A program made the position numbers and the translations under genes. 35,970 bases of DNA from Verrucomicrobiota bacterium (lineage in GTDB: Bacteria > Verrucomicrobiota > Verrucomicrobiia > Chthoniobacterales > UBA10450), in the NCBI GenBank assembly GCA_003218475.1, contig QHNR01000124.1, positions 1 to 35,970 of the forward strand, read 5' to 3'. The notes under the pieces are model-generated. The model had not been told where the DNA came from. It worked only from the letters and a program-made list of their open reading frames with translations, and ran no database searches. Of the stretch, positions 30,502 through 35,970 are shown piece after piece. How positions within the stretch are numbered: the stretch's first letter is position 1; each line of letters begins with the position of its first letter.

Positions 30502-31251
30502 ATGAAAAAACTGGTGCTGTGCGCGTTATGGATGTGTTTAGTCGCCTCGGTCGCTTTTGCCGGAGTCGGTTATTCGGGCAAGGAAGTGAAACAGGTAGCT
30601 GTTCCTCCGCCGTGCCCGGAGTGGTACGCTGACAACGAGTTTAACGTTGGCCTTTGGGGCACCTACATTTTCACCGGAACTGAGTGGATCAATGACCGAT
30701 ACATGTTATCCGATCACGCCTGGGGAGGTGGTATCGACGCCAAATACTTTTTCCATCGCTACTTCGGCGTTGGGATTGAAGGCTGGGTCGTCGATTCCAA
30801 TCAGGCGCGGGAAAATATCTTCGTCGACGTGAGCGACGCATTTTCACACAGCGAATTAAACCGTACAAACAAAGCCATCGGATCCGTCCTGGGTACACTG
30901 ACGTTGCGCTATCCGTTCCACTGCTCGCGCTTCTCACCTTACATCTTTGGTGGCGGCGGCGGGATTTTTGGCGGTGGCCAGAGGCCGGTCAATCGGTGGT
31001 TTCGCGAAAAAAACGACCGGCCTGTAACAGGACCCGGTGGGTTCATTAGTAACGGGGGCGAGGGCTTCGACATTCTCAAGACCGTTGGTCACACGGAGTC
31101 TGAATCATTAGGAATTGGCCAGGTCGGCGGTGGGCTGGAAGTTCGCTTAACGCCGCACATCGGGTGGATCGGTGATTTCAGCTGGAATTTTGTCAGCGGT
31201 CCGAAGAATAACTTTGGGATGGTCCGCACCGGCCTGAATTTCGCGTTCTAA
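30502..31251 (+). CDS. Outer-membrane beta-barrel-like protein
   Basis: The 249-residue protein has a clear signal peptide (MKKLVLCALWMCLVASVAFA). It then has alternating strand patterns typical of a small outer membrane barrel: FNVGLWGTYIFTGTEW, GGGIDAKYFFHRYFGVGIEG, GTLTLRYPF, SPYIFGGGGGIFGGG, and the last strand FGMVRTGLNFAF ending in Phe. Preceded by a strong Shine-Dalgarno (aaaggaga). A terminator hairpin follows 26 bp after the stop, so it is a single-gene unit. Confidence 0.85.
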   Translation: MKKLVLCALWMCLVASVAFAGVGYSGKEVKQVAVPPPCPEWYADNEFNVGLWGTYIFTGTEWINDRYMLSDHAWGGGIDAKYFFHRYFGVGIEGWVVDSNQARENIFVDVSDAFSHSELNRTNKAIGSVLGTLTLRYPFHCSRFSPYIFGGGGGIFGGGQRPVNRWFREKNDRPVTGPGGFISNGGEGFDILKTVGHTESESLGIGQVGGGLEVRLTPHIGWIGDFSWNFVSGPKNNFGMVRTGLNFAF

Positions 31252-31276
31252 CTGTCGGCAGCCATCCAAATGTACC

Positions 31277-31309
31277 GCGGCGTCCGGAATCTCGGACGCC
31301 GCTTTTTTT
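31277..31309 (+). terminator. Rho-independent terminator of the outer-membrane protein gene
   Basis: Perfect 10-bp stem gcggcgtccg / cggacgccgc with loop gaatct, followed by seven T. Confidence 0.93.
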
Positions 31310-31320
31310 GGAGTCCAACA

Positions 31321-31743
31321 ATGAGATGTTTCATTCTGCACGCGGTGCTGGTCGTGGCGGGAGATTGTGTGAGAGCGCAAAGTGTTATCCCGCTCGTCGA
31401 TATTAAATCGGTTGATCCGACTATCGTCATCGAGTTGCGCTATGCTGGTGCAAATATTCTCGCGGGGCGGGCATTATATCCGCCAGGGACTCCGGCCTTG
31501 GTGCATCCCGAAGTGGCGCTGCCCTTAGTCGCAGCACGAGGCATTTCTGCAGCGCTACAAATACGGACTAAAATTTTGGGATGCTTATCGCCGTCGATCC
31601 GTGCAGATGCTGCAATGTGGCATTACCGAGGTGCTGACCCGGCGATTCGCTTGCATCTGCATTTGCTGCAGACCGCGATGCGAGATGCCGGTTTTGACGG
31701 GCAGCCGATAGAGTGGTGGCAGTTCGTGATAGCCGATTGGTAA
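31321..31743 (+). pseudogene. Broken VanX-like dipeptidase (paralogue of 26846-27505)
   Basis: The N-terminus (signal peptide, then VDIKSVDPTIVIELRYAGAN, LYPPGTPALVHPEVALPL) and C-terminus (GADPAIRLHLHLLQTAMRDA, IEWWQFVIADW) match the intact gene. Between them the frame is shifted around 31540 and the section with the SxHxxGxxxD zinc motif is deleted (junction near 31605-31615). The terminal EWWHF has become EWWQF. Enzymatic activity is not possible. The old C-terminal coding sequence continues past a stop created at IADW. Confidence 0.85.
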
Positions 31744-31790
31744 AATATTTGCCGCGCAAAGAAGCCGAACGTGCCACGTAAGCTTGGGAA

Positions 31791-31838
31791 ATCGTGATCG
31801 AGGCGCACGAGCAAGCGGGCGAGTTCAAAGAGTGGTAG
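31791..31838 (+). repeat. F1 family remnant (last 16 codons)
   Basis: Reads VIEAHEQAGEFKEW with TAG, fused to the decayed 3' end of the VanX pseudogene. The join lies at the shared phrase gtgatcgag, also present at the end of the intact VanX gene (27502-27510). Confidence 0.8.
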
Positions 31839-31986
31839 GGCGATCAAAATGTTTGCGACTACCGGGTCAGTGCTGCCCATCTGTCAACGGCAAGGATTAA
31901 TTCGATCTGAATCAATTGCCCCAGTTTTGCTCGGAGCGTTGTGAAAGTTAATTTGTCGAAAGCGACAGAGCGGTTATTTAATAGGT

Positions 31987-32307
31987 ATGGAACTGTCGCT
32001 TAAAGCGTTAGAAGAAGCGGTCTCGATCCGTCGACAAATAGATACTCTGGAAAGACGCCTCGCTTCACTCTTCGCGACTGCTTCATCACGTGTAAAGTCC
32101 GAAACCCACAGACGAACGATGTCTGCGGCGACCCGTGCTAAACTCGCGGCGGCCGCCAGAGCTCGTTGGGCCAGACTGAAGGCTGGTAAGAAGAAGGGTC
32201 GAACGACCACGGCCAAAAAAAAGGGTGGAATCACCCCTGCTGGACGGAAGAGGCTTTCCCAACTGATGAAGGCCCGTTGGGCGGCGAGAAGAAAAGCTGC
32301 TGCCTAA
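31987..32307 (+). CDS. Small basic, probably DNA/RNA-binding protein
   Basis: A 106-residue protein with an N-terminal helical part (ELSLKALEEAVSIRRQIDTL then ERRLASLFATA). Two similar basic motifs follow: SAATRAKLAAAARARWARLK and TPAGRKRLSQLMKARWAARR. They are joined by a Lys-rich linker. The RxKLxxAxxARW pattern resembles NUMOD3-like or histone-H1-like basic repeats. I infer nucleic acid binding. An F1 remnant follows 28 bp after the stop. Confidence 0.7.
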   Translation: MELSLKALEEAVSIRRQIDTLERRLASLFATASSRVKSETHRRTMSAATRAKLAAAARARWARLKAGKKKGRTTTAKKKGGITPAGRKRLSQLMKARWAARRKAAA

Positions 32308-32334
32308 GAGCTGAAGTACGTTTTATTTTCGATT

Positions 32335-32531
32335 ACACCAAAGATCGACGTGGGGTCGATTTGATTTCGGATGCGCTGCCATTCGGTCGCTTGTGGTACG
32401 GCGAGCCGGATGCAATCAGCAATCGGTTACGCAAAGTTTTACAGCCGCTCACATGATGCTGTGATCCGCGTTTACGACGCCGCTGGCAGCGTGATCGAGA
32501 CACACGAGCACGCCCGGCGAGTTCAAAGAGG
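32335..32531 (+). pseudogene. F1 family remnant (near full length, two frameshifts)
   Basis: First frame DRRGVDLISDALPFGRLWYG, then EPDAISN. A 5-base loss at a gcaat repeat shifts to SAIGYAKFYSRSHDAVIRVY and DAAGSVIETHEHA. One extra C then shifts the FKE tail. Both lesions are small slippage-type changes. Confidence 0.85.
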
Positions 32532-32677
32532 CATTGTAGCCGCAGCGTCCACGAACGCTCTGAACTTCTCTGGATTTTTCATGCTTGACCGTTCGGTTGC
32601 TTTGCGATTAAAGACTCAGACCGTGGGCTGCCTCGGGTGAGGACAGGTCATTGGTTTCTGTTTCTTTTCATAACATG

Positions 32678-32720
32678 GAGCGCGGGCGGATGAGGAGAAT
32701 AACGCTCGCGCTCTTTTTTT
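32678..32720 (+). terminator. Rho-independent terminator
   Basis: Stem gagcgcgggcg / cgctcgcgctc (11 bp, one G-T pair) around a 14-base loop, followed by seven T. The gene it served is not obvious: only an F1 remnant lies between it and the basic-protein gene. Confidence 0.8.
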
Positions 32721-32819
32721 AAGCAACACGGCTGAGGAACGCGTTGAACTTCTCGGGGATCGTCTCCGATCGCTTCGAATTCTGTGACCAGACGCCGCCT
32801 GTGTAAAACGCTCTAAGGA

Positions 32820-32961
32820 TCACGGCGGGAGAGTCGGGCCAAAGGCGCCGCTGACAAAGACGTTGTTGTTCATGTACCAGATCGCCGTTTGGAGCGTGAG
32901 TGGGTTGGCGAGCACATAGTCTGGTTTGGAATCGCCGTTGAAATCGCCCACCGCTAGCCTC
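32820..32961 (-). pseudogene. FG-GAP/VCBS repeat fragment
   Basis: Minus-strand frame AVGDFNGDSKPDYVLANPLT followed by AIWYMNNNVFVSGAFGPTLP is a typical FG-GAP (VCBS) beta-propeller blade with its Ca-binding DFNGDxKxD loop. No start or full gene is present. The fragment abuts the F1 remnant that begins at 32962. It is the leftover of a large secreted or surface protein. Confidence 0.75.
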
Positions 32962-33033
32962 ACATGATGCTGTGATTCGCGTTTTCGACGAGGCGGGCAA
33001 CGTGATCGAGACGTATGAGCACAACGGCGAGTC
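32962..33033 (+). repeat. F1 family remnant (C-terminal third)
   Basis: Reads SHDAVIRVFDEAGNVIETYE then HNGESS, with the FKEW end replaced. The left border meets the FG-GAP fragment. The right border continues into a ~90-bp leader shared with the Hsp20 gene. Confidence 0.8.
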
Positions 33034-33128
33034 CTCAATGTGCACAAGATTCGGGTCGACTCAGACAACAAGCGGTGAGCGCGATGCACCGAGATGGCTT
33101 TAACTGAGTGCAAGAAAGGATTTAAAAC
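33020..33128 (+). repeat. Duplicated upstream segment, copy 1 (copy 2 at 34450-34558)
   Basis: The order gagcac..cgagtcctcaa-gt-cacaa, then ggtgagcgc-atg-acc, then gatggctttaactga is shared by both copies, each ending a few bases before the ATG of an unrelated gene. Both copies start within an F1 tail. Confidence 0.8.
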
Positions 33129-33416
33129 ATGCAAACGAAACTACCTATAAATGGGACAATTCAGCATCCCGACTTGGCAGAGGCGTTGCGCGGAGAGAGC
33201 GGCACATTCTTTTGCCAGCAAGGTGGCCAAGGCTACGTTGTGACGGCAGCGGAAGGCTTCTCCATTAAATCATTGCGGCCAGTCGGTCGCAAGATCGTGG
33301 AAGCCAATGTGTTCATGCAGACTACTCCAGAACCCTGGGCGATTACCAAAATCTCCGAGGACGTTCTTGAGTTTGGCGCATTACCACAACCCTCTCGCCA
33401 ACAGCGAGCCGCCTAA
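33129..33416 (+). CDS. Hypothetical protein
   Basis: The 95-residue protein is not recognised. It looks like a small soluble domain: LPINGTIQHPDLAEALRGES, GTFFCQQGGQGYVVTAAEGF, VGRKIVEANVFMQTTPEPWA. The ATG has a Shine-Dalgarno (aagaaagga). Its upstream 90 bp are a copy of the sequence in front of the Hsp20 gene, so the two may share a promoter. A possible terminator follows. Confidence 0.6.
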   Translation: MQTKLPINGTIQHPDLAEALRGESGTFFCQQGGQGYVVTAAEGFSIKSLRPVGRKIVEANVFMQTTPEPWAITKISEDVLEFGALPQPSRQQRAA

Positions 33417-33430
33417 AGGCTAAATGAGTG

Positions 33431-33468
33431 CTCCGCGTGTTTAGTACACGCGGGGCAACTTGTTTTAA
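33431..33468 (+). terminator. Possible terminator after 33129-33416
   Basis: Stem ctccgcgtgt / acacgcgggg (10 bp, one G-T pair), loop ttagt, then caacttgtttt. The T tract is weak and displaced. Its presence argues that any protein below starts later than 33428. Confidence 0.5.
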
Positions 33469-33505
33469 TGCAAACAAACTACCGGATCGCGACCGCTTAG
33501 ATCAG

Positions 33506-33682
33506 ATGCGCCGGGCCGGAATTAAGCGCGTAAAAATGCTCGACTCAGTTTCGGCGGAAAATTGCGACGCCTGCAAGAAGTTAGCCGGACTAACGTATTC
33601 CATCGACAGTGCGCCAGAGTTACCGCCAGACGGCTGCACTTGTTTTCCGTGGTGCGGTTGCATCCATATTGCACTCGAATAA
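33506..33682 (+). CDS. Small Cys-rich hypothetical protein
   Basis: ATG 33506 gives 58 residues (MRRAGIKRVKMLDSVSAENC). Six Cys are arranged C-x2-C near residue 20 (ENCDAC) and C-x-C-x3-C-x-C near the end (GCTCFPWCGC), suggesting a zinc or metal site. The ending ELPPDGCTCFPWCGC resembles the Cys tail of some phage head-morphogenesis proteins, but it is too short for more than a hint. The longer frame from GTG 33428 runs through a hairpin and is not favoured. Confidence 0.5.
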   Translation: MRRAGIKRVKMLDSVSAENCDACKKLAGLTYSIDSAPELPPDGCTCFPWCGCIHIALE

Positions 33683-33694
33683 GCGACGACATTT

Positions 33695-33748
33695 TGATTC
33701 AAGTTCCACAAACGCAGTCAGCTTCTCATCTGCACGCACAATGAAACA
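33695..33748 (-). pseudogene. F2 family remnant (C-terminal tip)
   Basis: Plus-strand phrase gattcaagttccacaaacgc, then agtcagcttctcatctgcac, corresponds to ADEKLTAFVELES on the minus strand. Upstream part missing. Confidence 0.7.
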
Positions 33749-33911
33749 AATACACTGAAATTCGCCATTGTTCGCTGACGTGCAAATTCGCCAGATTCAC
33801 GCTTGCCGGTTCGTCGCGAAACCGCGAGACTCAACTGGCGTGAGCGTCGTTGCACACGGAAAAAGATAAGGCTTTTCACGCGGCCAAACCTGGAGGAATC
33901 ACGGAATCCAC

Positions 33912-34328
33912 ATGTTCACTCGAACGACCGAACCCACGGCCCACGCAAACGAATCGGCCAGACCATCTGTCGTCCCAGGGCCATCCAACCACACGTTAAT
34001 GCCAACGCAATCCGGCCCTATTCTCTCCCAAGGAGTTTTGATCAAAGGCTCGATCAAATTCCTGAACGAGTTGCTCATCGACGGCGAGGTGGAGGGCACA
34101 ATCGATTCCACCGGAACGCTCACGATCGGGGAGCACGCGCGCATACGCGGTGAGATCAGGACGAAATCGGTGAAGGTGCTAGGGACGGTGGAGGGCAATA
34201 TTTTCGTGACTGAACTCTGCGAACTCCAGGCGGGTTGCACGGTGCGTGGTGATATCGAAGCGCCCCGGCTGGTGGTTAATGAGAACGTGACATTCCTTGG
34301 CAACGCAAAGGTCGGGACGGGGAAGTGA
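33912..34328 (+). CDS. Bactofilin
   Basis: The 138-residue protein has a disordered, Pro/Thr-rich N-terminus (~40 residues). A bactofilin right-handed beta-helix core follows: ILSQGVLIKGSIKFLNELLI, DGEVEGTIDSTGTLTIGEHA, RIRGEIRTKSVKVLGTVEGN, ELQAGCTVRGDIEAPRLVVN. Bactofilins polymerise into cytoskeletal filaments at the membrane and take part in shape or stalk formation. ggagga lies about 15 bp before the ATG. No M23 peptidase gene, a common partner, is adjacent. An F1 remnant follows the stop by 18 bp. Confidence 0.93.
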   Translation: MFTRTTEPTAHANESARPSVVPGPSNHTLMPTQSGPILSQGVLIKGSIKFLNELLIDGEVEGTIDSTGTLTIGEHARIRGEIRTKSVKVLGTVEGNIFVTELCELQAGCTVRGDIEAPRLVVNENVTFLGNAKVGTGK

Positions 34329-34345
34329 CACCCGGCTTGACGTTC

Positions 34346-34472
34346 GACTGGCGAACCGAATGCAGTCAGCAACGCAAAGTTCTAAGCCTTTTCACATGAC
34401 GCCGTGATTCGCGTTTACGATGATGCGGGCAACGTGATCGAAACGCACGAGCACGTAGCCGAGTCCTCAACG
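34346..34472 (+). pseudogene. F1 family remnant (C-terminal two thirds)
   Basis: gaaccgaatgcagtcagcaa corresponds to EPNAVSN, followed by a deletion and SHDAVIRVYDDAGNVIETHE, then HVAESS. The border then continues into the leader shared with 33020-33128. Confidence 0.8.
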
Positions 34473-34558
34473 TACACAACATTAGGTTCAACCCTGACAA
34501 TAACCGGTGAGCGCAATGTACCATGATGGCTTTAACTGAATCCAGAAGGTAAAATAAA
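34450..34558 (+). repeat. Duplicated upstream segment, copy 2 (before Hsp20)
   Basis: Matches 33020-33128 over about 90 bases, including gatggctttaactga just upstream of the ribosome-binding site. The transition into the coding sequence differs (ccagaaggtaaaataaaatg). Confidence 0.8.
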
Positions 34559-35026
34559 ATGAATACATTGAATAAAGTAATAACATGGAATCCGCTTAGA
34601 GAGATCGACGAAGCGCAAAATCGCTTCAATCCGTTTTTCTTGGCCAGATTTCCGAACAGAATGGGCAGTGGGGCGATCGACAGCCTGTCGGTCGCAGATT
34701 GGTCACCGGACGTTGATATCAGTGAGGATGATCGCGGGTATCTCCTCAAAGCTGACCTGCCTGAAATGAAGAAGGATGACGTTAGGGTAACAGTCGAAGA
34801 TGGCATCCTCTGCGTTTCCGGAGAACGCAAAAGCGTGAAGGAAGATCAGAAAAGGAAATTCCATCGCATCGAGCGCTCCTTTGGTACCTTCGAACGCAGC
34901 TTCACGCTGCCTGAAGATGCCGATAGCACGAAAGTGACGGCGGAGTTCCACGACGGAGTGCTGAAAGTGCATCTCCCGACAACGCCGATAGCAAGATCAA
35001 AAGCTATCGAAGTTCAAGTGAAATAG
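34559..35026 (+). CDS. Hsp20 / alpha-crystallin small heat-shock protein
   Basis: ATP-independent holdase that binds unfolding proteins. The 155-residue product has an N-terminal arm (TLNKVITWNPLREIDEAQNR). The complete alpha-crystallin domain runs from ADWSPDVDISEDDRGYLLKA-DLPEMKKDDV through VTVEDGILCVSGERK, FGTFERSFTLPEDAD and FHDGVLKVHLPT, ending in KAIEVQVK. The GVLKVHLP motif is diagnostic. Preceded by agaagg; the upstream ~90 bp are shared with another gene. The N-terminal half is paralogous to the truncated copy at 29156. Confidence 0.96.
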   Translation: MNTLNKVITWNPLREIDEAQNRFNPFFLARFPNRMGSGAIDSLSVADWSPDVDISEDDRGYLLKADLPEMKKDDVRVTVEDGILCVSGERKSVKEDQKRKFHRIERSFGTFERSFTLPEDADSTKVTAEFHDGVLKVHLPTTPIARSKAIEVQVK

Positions 35027-35167
35027 TGTGTCGAGTCGGTCCGGAAAGAAAAACTTTGGGCAGCGGCTTAAATGCGGGGAAGATAGGTGCCGATTGACGT
35101 AATCAAGCCGGCCCTGCCTGCCCAAACTCACGCTCCCCTCAGCGAAGCCGATCGATTTACTGAATTG

Positions 35168-35302
35168 ACTGGCAACGCATCTGCGGTGTTCAGCCACTAA
35201 TTCTGGCGGTACAAAGCGCAATCCTAGGTAAACTAACGCAGGGACAATAGTCACATCATCCAAATGGCCGATTACCGCGGCTATGCTGTTTGGGAAATTC
35301 AT
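35168..35302 (-). pseudogene. DUF1232-like membrane protein fragment
   Basis: Minus-strand frame FPNSIAAVIGHLDDVTIVPA, then LVYLGLRFVPPELVAEHR, matches the middle of DUF1232 (YkvA-like) proteins, whose hallmark is PDxIPxxGxxDD followed by a hydrophobic helix ending in PPE. The N-terminal hydrophobic region is missing and an F1 remnant starts 19 bp away, so the gene was cut there. Nothing else is seen in 35027-35167. Confidence 0.65.
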
Positions 35303-35320
35303 CCGGGGATGAAACTAAAC

Positions 35321-35390
35321 GTTCAGTGATTCGCTTTTACGACGAGGCTGGCAACGTGATCGAAACGCACGAGCACGCGGTGGCCAGTAG
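35321..35390 (+). repeat. F1 family remnant (C-terminal part)
   Basis: Reads SVIRFYDEAGNVIETHEHAV and then leaves the consensus (ggccagtagcgg). Confidence 0.78.
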
Positions 35391-35526
35391 CGGAGATTTT
35401 TGGTTCCATCGCTGATTTAATGCGTACGCGCCTGCAAAATGGCTGGGAGGAATGCCGCTACACGAAATTTGCCATCTGATTGGAACACTGCGAAAATCCG
35501 AAAATGTTTTTTCAAATTCGACTACT

Positions 35527-35970
35527 ATGCTGCGATTGATGAGGAGCGTTTTGCTGTGTCTACCGGTCGTCCTTATCACGTCCTGCGCCACCATCACTCG
35601 CGGCTCCCATGATAAGCTTACAGTGTTGAGTGAGCCATCGGGAGCAAAAGTCGTACTTTCCTCTGGAGAGAAAGGTGTCACGCCCACGAAGTTTGTGAAG
35701 AGTCGTCGGGACAGTTTTACGGTTACAGTAAGCAAAGCTGGGTATGTTCCCCAGACCGTAAACGTTGAAAGCAAAGTATCCGCAACTGGTGGAACTGCCA
35801 TGGCGGGTAATGTGATTGTCGGAGGGCCTATTGGGGCAGGGGTCGATGCCGTCAGTGGTGCATACAACTCTCTGTATCCAAATCCGGTTTCTGTGCGTTT
35901 GGTGCCGCGCAGAAAATCTGCGGCAGCGGTTGAGAGACGCAGTGGAGGGTCGCGTACAACGACGAGCAGC
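35527..35970 (+). CDS. PEGA-like lipoprotein, C-terminus beyond the right edge
   Basis: The frame is open from ATG 35527 to the window end (148 codons, no stop), so the protein is partial. A lipoprotein signal peptide ends in the lipobox LITSC (Cys ~20). A PEGA-type beta-sandwich follows: LTVLSEPSGAKVVLSSGEKG, TPTKFVKSRRDSFTVTVSKA, GYVPQTVNV. After it comes a Gly-rich hydrophobic segment (AMAGNVIVGGPIGAGVDAVS) followed by NSLYPNPVSVRLVP, the usual layout of small PEGA lipoproteins. It probably sits in the outer membrane or periplasm. The Ser/Arg-rich end is unusual. Confidence 0.8.
   Translation, partial: MLRLMRSVLLCLPVVLITSCATITRGSHDKLTVLSEPSGAKVVLSSGEKGVTPTKFVKSRRDSFTVTVSKAGYVPQTVNVESKVSATGGTAMAGNVIVGGPIGAGVDAVSGAYNSLYPNPVSVRLVPRRKSAAAVERRSGGSRTTTSS

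Noticed and set aside
33428-33505. Longer N-terminus for the Cys-rich protein
   Set aside because: This part runs through a hairpin that looks like the terminator of the preceding gene; the ATG at 33506 is more plausible.
3569-34472. Integron with attC sites behind the small genes
   Set aside because: The repeated 3' element (F1) is a protein-coding remnant without the paired inverse core sites of attC, varies in length, and no integrase gene is present in the window.
35337-35867. 176-codon minus-strand frame at the right edge
   Set aside because: It is the antisense of the PEGA-like lipoprotein, which has a lipobox and a coherent domain on the plus strand.

Overview
The window looks like a chromosomal segment of a Verrucomicrobiota soil bacterium (Spartobacteria / Chthoniobacterales, 'Candidatus Udaeobacter'-like). 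This is an inference from content, not a search: an ECF sigma factor paired with a Ser/Thr kinase, a bactofilin, DUF4126, DUF885 and DUF2851 proteins, a secreted repeat protein with an S74 domain, and very many dispersed short repeats.

Layout. (1) 1-1.7 kb: minus-strand ECF sigma factor followed by a Ser/Thr kinase that runs off the left edge. (2) 1.7-12.0 kb: accessory block of small, mostly plus-strand genes (SCP2-like, ABM, GIY-YIG-like, SWIB, peptidoglycan-binding and several secreted hypotheticals) plus one large minus-strand surface protein with YadA-like repeats and an S74 domain. (3) 12.07-26.47 kb: core-like block that begins with tRNA-Val(UAC) and ends with tRNA-Gly(CCC). It holds a racemase-family protein, an MFS transporter, a DUF885 protein, a lipoprotein pair, an S58/P1 peptidase, dnaX, ybaB/ebfC, serS, DUF4126, DUF2851 and a type II pseudopilin. 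(4) 26.5-36.0 kb: second accessory block with a VanX-like dipeptidase and its broken paralogue, a truncated and an intact Hsp20, an outer-membrane barrel protein, a small basic protein, a bactofilin, gene fragments, and a PEGA-like lipoprotein cut by the right edge.

The most unusual feature is the repeats. Family F1 is a degenerate ~78-codon ORF with a core reading SHDAVIRVYDEAGNVIET and an ending like HEHAGEFKEW. I count 16 remnants, all on the plus strand, many within about 110 bp downstream of a plus-strand gene, and none inside the tRNA-bounded core block. Family F2 is a ~70-codon ORF (WEIIADNL...GRTIWIADAH...ADEKLTAFLELE). It has six copies, all coding on the minus strand, one intact, and again none in the core block. 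The core block instead carries structured palindromic REP-like elements, two of which lie inside reading frames (dnaX linker, DUF4126 C-terminus).

Several F1 remnants sit at or next to broken genes (FG-GAP fragment, DUF1232 fragment, VanX pseudogene, truncated Hsp20). This points to repeat-associated recombination or a cassette-like process building the accessory blocks. No CRISPR array, prophage, transposase or recognised defence operon is visible.
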